A stretch of DNA of 48,864 nt from Dysgonamonadaceae bacterium (GTDB lineage Bacteria > Bacteroidota > Bacteroidia > Bacteroidales > Azobacteroidaceae): positions 1 to 48,864 of the forward strand of contig JAITQA010000123.1 in NCBI GenBank assembly GCA_031289145.1, in the 5' to 3' direction. Below, piece after piece: positions 43,708 through 48,864 of this stretch. Within the stretch, counting starts at the first letter, position 1. Every line of letters begins with the position of its first letter. The notes under the pieces are model-generated. The model was not told where the DNA came from. It made no database searches and was given only the letters and a program-made list of their open reading frames with translations. A program made the translations under genes and the position numbers.

Positions 43708-44724
43708 ATGGTTTATGATAAAAAAATAGTCGTTTACTATTGTTTATTCCTCTTTATGTGTACTTTTTCCTGCAAGCAGGAAATGGCTTATTACGAAACT
43801 GCAGGTGAAGCGTTTGCAACAAGTTTTCATATAAAATACAAATATGCAAAGCCCTTGGTAGAGGAAATTCACTCCGGCTTGAAAACAATCGACTTATCGC
43901 TCAATCCATTCAATCGGGAATCCATTATCTACAAGGTCAATAACAATGAACCCGTGGAAATAGACGAAGCCTTTATCACCGTCTTCAACAAAGCACATGA
44001 GGTGTCTGTGATTTCCGGCGGCAGGTACGATATCAGTTGTGCGCCTTTGGTCAATTTATGGGGATTCGGTTTCAGTAAAATGGAGGCCGTCAATCAGGCG
44101 ATAATCGACAGTTTGAAGCAATTTGTCGGTTATGAAAAAGTTCGTTTGGAAGGGAAAAAACTGATAAAAGAAGACCCGCGCATCCAACTGAATGCTTCTT
44201 CCATTGCCAAGGGTTATGCCTGTGATATAATTGCCGAAATATTTGACTCTCTATCTATTACCGATTATATGATAGAAATTGGCGGAGAGGTGCACGCCAA
44301 AGGTAAAAATTCCAAAGGGCGCTGCTGGCAGATAGAAATCACCAAACCTGTAGACGATGCAAGCGGACAGGAAAAAGAACGGATGGACGTAGTAGAATTG
44401 TGCGACAAATCAATGGCGACTTCCGGGAATTACCGTAATTATTACCTCAAAGACGGGAAAAAAATTGCACACACCATCAACCCGCTCACCGGTTATCCGG
44501 CCGAAAGCAATATCCTGAGCGCCTCGGTTCTTTATACGGACTGCATGACGGCAGACGCTTTTGCTACCACTTTCATGACGATGGACTTAGAAACAGCTGT
44601 CTCCGTCGCAGAACAGATTCCCGGATTGGATTACCTTTTTATCTACGCAGACTCCGAAGGGAATCTGCGTGAAAAAAGGTCGCTGAATATGGATATCACA
44701 CTAAGTCAGTCTGCACACCAATGA
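43708..44724 (+). CDS. apbE: FAD:protein FMN transferase (ApbE), lipoprotein
   Basis: Attaches FMN covalently to a Thr of exported flavoproteins such as Nqr/Rnf subunits. The N-terminus (VYYCLFLFMCTFSCKQE) is a lipoprotein-type signal with the lipobox Cys about residue 22. ApbE segments are present: GGRYDISCAPLVNLWGFGFS, QLNASSIAKGYACDIIAEIF, IEIGGEVHAKGKN, and HTINPLTGYPAESNILSASV with the metal-binding region. 338 residues. It follows guaA by 34 nt, perhaps in the same transcript. Confidence 0.94.
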   Translation: MVYDKKIVVYYCLFLFMCTFSCKQEMAYYETAGEAFATSFHIKYKYAKPLVEEIHSGLKTIDLSLNPFNRESIIYKVNNNEPVEIDEAFITVFNKAHEVSVISGGRYDISCAPLVNLWGFGFSKMEAVNQAIIDSLKQFVGYEKVRLEGKKLIKEDPRIQLNASSIAKGYACDIIAEIFDSLSITDYMIEIGGEVHAKGKNSKGRCWQIEITKPVDDASGQEKERMDVVELCDKSMATSGNYRNYYLKDGKKIAHTINPLTGYPAESNILSASVLYTDCMTADAFATTFMTMDLETAVSVAEQIPGLDYLFIYADSEGNLREKRSLNMDITLSQSAHQ

Positions 44725-44735
44725 GATGAACAGGC

Positions 44736-45911
44736 TCAGCCTTTTGCCGCTATCTCGTATATAGTCCGGGCATCGCGCATATCCAATTTGCGGAAAGCGC
44801 CGAATTGGTCGCCGGAATTGATTTTCAAAGTCGCTATCAGTTTATCTATATCGGCCGATTTGGCGCCTAATTGTTCGAAATTAACAGGTAAACCAAGGGA
44901 TGAAAAGAAATCTTTCAGCGCTTTTATACCTTTCAAAGCCGTATCTTTTTTAGCATCAGCCGGTTCGACGCCCCAAACCCTCGTAGCAAACTGCACAAAC
45001 CGGTCAATACCGGAAGTATATACGTACTGCATCCAAGCCGGAAACATCACCGACAGACCGGCGCCATGAGGCACATCGTACAAGGCGCTTAATTCGTGTT
45101 CCAATCCGTGAGTCGCCCAGTCTTCTTCCCGTCCCACACCGCAAAGGCCGTTATGGGCAACCGTTCCCGCCCACATGATATTGGCGCGGGCGTCATAGTT
45201 GTCCGGTTCTCGGAGTACGACAGGCGCTTCCTTTATGATAGCCAGCAAAATGGCTTCGCATAAGCGGTCGGTTAGTTCTACGGCAGGCGTTTGCGAAAAA
45301 TAACGTTCCATCACATGCGCCATCATGTCGGCGATACCGTTAGCGGTCTGGTTAGCCGGTAAGGTAAATGTCAGCGACGGGTCCAGAATAGAAAATACCG
45401 GTCGGAGTTGTGAACTGCCGGCGCCTCGTTTCAAGCCGCCCTTGGTTTTTGTGATGACCATGCTGTCGGAACCTTCGCTACCGGCTGCAGGAATAGTCAG
45501 AACTGTAGCTACCGGCAAAGCCTTGTTGATAGTAACGGTTCTGTCGAAGAAATTCCAGAAATCGCCTGCGTAAGGAACACCTGCCGCAATGGCTTTCGCA
45601 GAATCAATGACACTCCCCCCTCCTACCGCCAGGATAAAATTTACATTTTCGTTCCGGCAAAGGTCAATTCCTTTATATACTAAGGTATCAAGCGGATTGG
45701 GTTGAACGCCGCCCAATTTCACATATTCTATAAAATCGTTCTGGAGGCATTTTTCAATATCGGCCAACAAGCCGCTCTTAACAGCCGATTGTCCGCCATA
45801 ATGAACCAGCACTTTTGTTCCGCCCCATTTTTTTATCAATTGTCCCACTCTGTTTACCGTGTTTCTCCCGAAAATAAATTCGGTCGGGCTCCAAAATTTG
45901 AAATTGTTCAT
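44736..45911 (-). CDS. Iron-containing alcohol dehydrogenase (BdhA/YqhD-like)
   Basis: NAD(P)-dependent reduction of aldehydes to alcohols. The NAD-binding part has LAVGGGSVIDSAKAIAAG (about 95-112). The metal-binding half has NGIADMMAHVMERYF (Asp and His), HGLEHELSALYDVPHGAGLS (two His), and TIPAAGSEGSDSMVI. 391 residues. The order and wording are closest to butanol-dehydrogenase/YqhD-like members, which are often NADPH-linked and protect from aldehydes. It is convergent with apbE, 11 nt apart. Confidence 0.93.
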   Translation of the reverse strand: MNNFKFWSPTEFIFGRNTVNRVGQLIKKWGGTKVLVHYGGQSAVKSGLLADIEKCLQNDFIEYVKLGGVQPNPLDTLVYKGIDLCRNENVNFILAVGGGSVIDSAKAIAAGVPYAGDFWNFFDRTVTINKALPVATVLTIPAAGSEGSDSMVITKTKGGLKRGAGSSQLRPVFSILDPSLTFTLPANQTANGIADMMAHVMERYFSQTPAVELTDRLCEAILLAIIKEAPVVLREPDNYDARANIMWAGTVAHNGLCGVGREEDWATHGLEHELSALYDVPHGAGLSVMFPAWMQYVYTSGIDRFVQFATRVWGVEPADAKKDTALKGIKALKDFFSSLGLPVNFEQLGAKSADIDKLIATLKINSGDQFGAFRKLDMRDARTIYEIAAKG

Positions 45912-45929
45912 ATTTACATGTAATAAAAT

Positions 45930-46418
45930 TTAACTTAAAATTAATTGCCAAAACTCCACATCAATTAAGCGGTTGAATTTCAGACCCGATTCCCTGAAAT
46001 TTCCGACCAAACGGAAACCCAAGCGCTCGTGCAATTTCCGGCTGGCTTCGTTGGGCAAGGATATAACGCCTATCAGGGAATGGATATTGATTTCTTTGGA
46101 TTTTGTTATCAGTTCCCGGTACAAAACCGGACCTATCCCCTTGCCTGTGGCATGTATATCTAAATAAATACTCGTTTCCAGGGAAATATCGTAGGCCGAA
46201 CGCGAACGCCAATTATCTATATAGGCATAAGCCAACAACCGACCATCCTCTTCATACACAATATACGGGAAATGTTTTTCCCGAACATGCTGTATCCTTC
46301 GTTCAATTTCCCCGGCATCAATTTCCGTTTCTTCGAACGTGATAATCGTATTGTTGATATAATAGTTGTATATCTCCGCAATGCGCGGGGCATCGGAAAG
46401 TGAAACATTCCGTATCAT
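45930..46418 (-). CDS. GNAT-family N-acetyltransferase (phosphinothricin acetyltransferase-like)
   Basis: Transfers acetyl from acetyl-CoA to an amine substrate. The start MIRNVSLSDAPRIAEIYNYY and the ITFEETEID segment are those of the Pat/Bar subgroup. The acetyl-CoA loop appears as DIHATGKGIGPVLYREL, and IGVISLPNEASRKLHERLGF is the usual motif B. I chose ATG 46418; a TTG at 46427 would overlap the upstream gene. 162 residues. It follows the Gfo/Idh/MocA gene by 5 nt, so they are co-transcribed. Substrate unknown. Confidence 0.9.
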   Translation of the reverse strand: MIRNVSLSDAPRIAEIYNYYINNTIITFEETEIDAGEIERRIQHVREKHFPYIVYEEDGRLLAYAYIDNWRSRSAYDISLETSIYLDIHATGKGIGPVLYRELITKSKEINIHSLIGVISLPNEASRKLHERLGFRLVGNFRESGLKFNRLIDVEFWQLILS

Positions 46419-46423
46419 TCTTA

Positions 46424-47398
46424 TCAATAACTTTTTGCTGCTTTTTGTACAACTTCGTCGATTACCTTTATCAGGTCGATGGAAAAAGCATGGGGCATAC
46501 CGGGACTTTCGATTAATCCTTTGTCCAAACAGTCCATCACCTCGGCAGCTTCGTAGTTGTAGCCGTTGCCGGTCATTTCTACCGGAATTTCCGTTTCCGT
46601 TCCATCGTTCTTCCGAAGCGAAAGTTTGGTCGGGATATGAAACATGGAGTGCAATTTCAGGCAGCCTTCTTCTCCATACAAACGGGCTTCATTATCCAAA
46701 ACCATTTCGAAGGAAGACGTCAACACGCTGATTTCTTTTTCTTTGTGTTTGAAAACAATGGCAGTAGTCCAATCCGTACCGGTCGGGGCAGGCACAGAAG
46801 TTACCGAGATACTTTCGGGTTTACCGAACAGGTACATGGCGGTGAAAATCGGATAAATACCAATATCAGGGACGGAACCGCCGCCCAATTCCGGGTCATA
46901 AACCCTTTTGAATGGGTCAAAAGGAGAAACGAAGCCAAAATTGCACTGTAGCAATAAGGGTTGCCGGATGACGCCACTTTCAGCCTGCGCCTTGAATTGC
47001 GTCATGCTGGGGATAAAACGGCTCCACAAGGCCTCCATCAGGAAACATTTTTTTTCGCGTGCTTTGTCTACCATCTGCAACACCTGCGATAAGTCTGAAG
47101 CAAAAGGTTTTTCGCATAAAACGGCTTTCCCGGCTTCCAAGCTCAACATGGTATGTTCAAAATGCAAATTATTGGTTGTTGCAATATAAACCACATCCAA
47201 ATCAGGGTCGGCCAACATCTCTGCATACGACCCGAAAGCTTTCTGAAACCCATGCTCTTTTTTGAATACTTCTGCTTTTTCCAAAGAACGCGCTGCTACT
47301 GCATAACACGTTGCATTCGGTAGAATTTTCAGGCCTTCCACAAATGAATGCGCTATTCTACCTAAACCGATAATGCCCCATTTATAAGTCTTTTTCAT
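46424..47398 (-). CDS. Gfo/Idh/MocA-family NAD(P)-dependent oxidoreductase
   Basis: A 324-residue sugar or inositol-type dehydrogenase. The Rossmann motif is WGIIGLGRIAHSFVEGL (7-23), and the catalytic-region signature is LCEKPFASDLSQ (about 93-104) with the conserved Lys. FGGGxxPDIGIYP-like text (ELGGGSVPDIGIYPIFTAMY) lies in the C-terminal sheet domain. The exact substrate cannot be told. It is first of a two-gene unit with the GNAT gene. Confidence 0.92.
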   Translation of the reverse strand: MKKTYKWGIIGLGRIAHSFVEGLKILPNATCYAVAARSLEKAEVFKKEHGFQKAFGSYAEMLADPDLDVVYIATTNNLHFEHTMLSLEAGKAVLCEKPFASDLSQVLQMVDKAREKKCFLMEALWSRFIPSMTQFKAQAESGVIRQPLLLQCNFGFVSPFDPFKRVYDPELGGGSVPDIGIYPIFTAMYLFGKPESISVTSVPAPTGTDWTTAIVFKHKEKEISVLTSSFEMVLDNEARLYGEEGCLKLHSMFHIPTKLSLRKNDGTETEIPVEMTGNGYNYEAAEVMDCLDKGLIESPGMPHAFSIDLIKVIDEVVQKAAKSY

Positions 47399-47419
47399 GA
47401 CAAAAATAGTTTAAATAAT

Positions 47420-48064
47420 TTAAATATAGTAATCCGTCGAATCAACCAATCCTGAGCGAAGTGCGTACTTGGTCGCTTCATGAATACTGTTTACTTCTAA
47501 TTTTCGAAAAATATTTTTCTTGTGCGTCGTAATCGTATGTACACTTGAAAATCTTTCTTCCGCAATTTCTTTCACCGATTTCCCCAACGCAATCAGTTTT
47601 AAAATCTCTTTTTCAGCCAATGTAAGCGTTTCTGTTTCCCTGTTTTCTTTCGACAATGTCACAAACTGCGTCACCCTCGGACAAATGTATTTTTCCCGAA
47701 AGCGTGCCATCACAAGCGCTCGCTTGATTTCTTCCGCCGTCGAATTTTTCAAAAGAATGCTGAACGATTTCTCCAGCATCATCCTTTTCAGAAATGTAAA
47801 ACTCAGTTCGTCCGAAAACAAGAGCCAATGAACTTCTGAAAATCGGGATGCGACAACAAGCAAATCTTCTATATGTGCGAAATCGAACAAGGTATAATCC
47901 AGTACCACTGTTGCGTCCGCGTAGCCCGATATAAGATTAATCAGCGCTTTTTTATCTTTTGCCTCAAATTGTTGACCGGTAAAACCGGCCTCTTTTAACA
48001 GATGACGAATCCCTGCCTTTGTTATTTCCTGGTTATCAGCCAATATGTATATCGATGATTCCAA
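47420..48064 (-). CDS. LuxR/NarL-type response regulator
   Basis: A 214-residue transcription factor. The N-terminal half is a receiver-like domain (IYILADNQEITKAGIRHLLK, with Asp in VVLDYTLF as the likely phosphoacceptor). The C-terminal half is a LuxR helix-turn-helix: LTLAEKEILKLIALGKSVKE, then IAEERFSSVHTITTHKKNIF and RKLEVNSIHEATKYAL. The receiver is weakly conserved, with the acidic pair reduced to one Asp, so phosphorylation is uncertain. No histidine kinase lies nearby. A minus-strand -7 element is at 48092-48099. Confidence 0.88.
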   Translation of the reverse strand: MESSIYILADNQEITKAGIRHLLKEAGFTGQQFEAKDKKALINLISGYADATVVLDYTLFDFAHIEDLLVVASRFSEVHWLLFSDELSFTFLKRMMLEKSFSILLKNSTAEEIKRALVMARFREKYICPRVTQFVTLSKENRETETLTLAEKEILKLIALGKSVKEIAEERFSSVHTITTHKKNIFRKLEVNSIHEATKYALRSGLVDSTDYYI

Positions 48065-48091
48065 AATTCCGGGTAGTTTTATTTATTCCTG

Positions 48092-48099
48092 CAAATGTA
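48092..48099 (-). promoter_or_regulatory. -7 element of the response regulator gene
   Basis: The minus strand reads TACATTTG, matching TAnnTTTG, about 28 nt before the coding start at 48064. No convincing -33 element is seen. Confidence 0.45.
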
Positions 48100-48256
48100 C
48101 GAAAAATCCTTGAATACCGCTATTGAAATAGTAAATTTTAAAGAAAAAAAATTAATGGCCAAGCAGCGATTATTAGATTGTCATTGGGATGCAAAAGAAG
48201 AGTGGAAGATGCCTCCGTTCCACTAACGAACAATCGAATATATAGAAAAAAAATCG

Positions 48257-48264
48257 TACTTTTG
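48257..48264 (+). promoter_or_regulatory. -7 element of the broken methyltransferase gene
   Basis: TACTTTTG fits TAnnTTTG and lies 20 nt before the ATG at 48284. Confidence 0.45.
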
Positions 48265-48283
48265 CAAAAACAGAAGATGAAAA

Positions 48284-48622
48284 ATGAAGACGATTCATAA
48301 AATAATTAATGGCGACAGTCGGCAAATGAGTGAGATAGAAGACAAATCCGTTCATTTGATTATCACTTCGCCACCTTATTGGCAGCTGAAAGATTACGGG
48401 TCTGACAATCAAATCGGGTTTAATGACAGTTCGAAAGCTATATCAACAACCTGAATTTGGTTTGGTCGGAATGTAACCGTGTTCTGCACAACGGTTGCAG
48501 GCTATGCATCAATATCGGCGACCAGTTTGCGCGTTCCGTTTATTATGGTCGTTACAAGGTTATTCCGATTCATTCCGAAATTATCCGGTTTTACGAGGCA
48601 ATCGGACTTGACTTTATAGTGC
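48284..48622 (+). pseudogene. DNA methyltransferase (N4-cytosine/N6-adenine class), frameshifted and truncated
   Basis: The first frame starts MKTIHKIINGDSRQMSEIED and reaches the catalytic motif LIITSPPYWQLKDYG, then stops at 48454 after 56 codons. The homology continues in another frame from about 48436: SYINNLNLVWSECNRVLHNG, CRLCINIGDQFARSVYYGRY and HSEIIRFYEAIGLDF. Restoring one base near 48431 would rejoin NDS to ESYINNL, so a single-base deletion caused the break. Homology then ends near 48620, where the target-recognition part and the rest of the gene have been lost. No restriction gene is visible. It was probably part of a restriction-modification or orphan methylase locus. Confidence 0.8.
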
Positions 48623-48751
48623 GTTTTAATGGAAAATATGTGATTGGCAAGGCAAAATTCCTTACTCTTACCGAAACATACAAAAATTTTACGATTTTAA
48701 ATGCTTTTGCATTGAGAAATTATTTGTATCAAATTTTTAAAATAGAATATT

Positions 48752-48864
48752 ATGAACGAAAAAAACATTTATTTAAAAAATTTAAGGCAGAATGAATATC
48801 TGGCTTTTTACCGTTATTTTCATTGGGAAAATGATGGTTATTCCTCGCCAGAAGTGTACAATTA
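48752..48864 (+). CDS. Start of an unknown gene, cut by the window edge
   Basis: ATG 48752 opens a frame that stays open to the last base: MNEKNIYLKNLRQNEYLAFY, then an aromatic-rich RYFHWENDGYSSPEVYN. Thirty-seven codons are visible. I do not recognise a family. It lies directly after the truncated methyltransferase and could belong to the same accessory locus. Confidence 0.4.
   Translation, partial: MNEKNIYLKNLRQNEYLAFYRYFHWENDGYSSPEVYN

Noticed and set aside
48155-48226. 23-codon ORF between the response regulator and the methyltransferase
   Set aside because: No promoter, no recognisable family, and it ends before the methyltransferase promoter; could be a relic but nothing supports it.

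Overview
The window looks like a chromosomal segment of a Bacteroidota bacterium, most likely order Bacteroidales; I cannot name the genus. The evidence is a type III glutamine synthetase, the gene order hpt-adk-obg, a DUF5686-type outer membrane protein, a NagB-like/PIG-L fusion, a C26/M19 fusion, and many promoters of the Bacteroidota form (TTTG or TTG about 17-20 nt before TAnnTTTG). No tRNA, rRNA or CRISPR array was seen.

Layout. 1-1400: a gene graveyard with pieces of an AlbA/AAA_4-type regulator, a hexapeptide acetyltransferase and an AAA ATPase, plus two tiny ORFs. 1403-4122: a glycan-initiation pair, a PglC-like phosphoglycosyl transferase and a FlaA1/PglF-like nucleotide-sugar dehydratase. 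4243-6156: a NagB-like domain fused to a PIG-L deacetylase. 6220-8510 (minus): hpt-adk-obg. 8644-16256 (plus): metal P-type ATPase, GT4 glycosyltransferase, gyrB, and an MBOAT/SGNH acyl-transfer pair. 16266-18767 (minus): DUF5686-type outer membrane protein. 18953-20221 (plus): membrane dipeptidase carrying a stump of a C26 domain. 20436-28521 (minus): the distal spc/alpha ribosomal operon from rpsH to rplQ, including secY, map, infA, rpmJ and rpoA. It starts at rpsH with its own promoter, so the usual operon is split. 28952-34224: a nitrogen-assimilation cluster (glnN and a TorF-like porin on minus, glnB-amtB on plus).

34.5-42.05 kb is an A/T-rich accessory island bounded by a 21-bp near-perfect direct repeat. 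It starts with a decayed tyrosine integrase. It carries a two-gene operon, a HEPN-like/STAND (NB-ARC-type) NTPase followed by a RecD-like SF1 helicase, and then an AbiEi/AbiEii type IV toxin-antitoxin pair with a nested palindrome in front. A 21-nt motif is shared, in inverted orientation, between the STAND promoter and the abiE palindrome. I regard the HEPN-STAND plus helicase operon as the best candidate for an undescribed defence system in this window.

42153-48064: housekeeping genes (guaA, apbE, iron alcohol dehydrogenase, GNAT, Gfo/Idh/MocA oxidoreductase, LuxR-type response regulator). 48284 to the end: a DNA methyltransferase broken by a one-base deletion and a 3' truncation, then the start of an unknown gene running off the edge.
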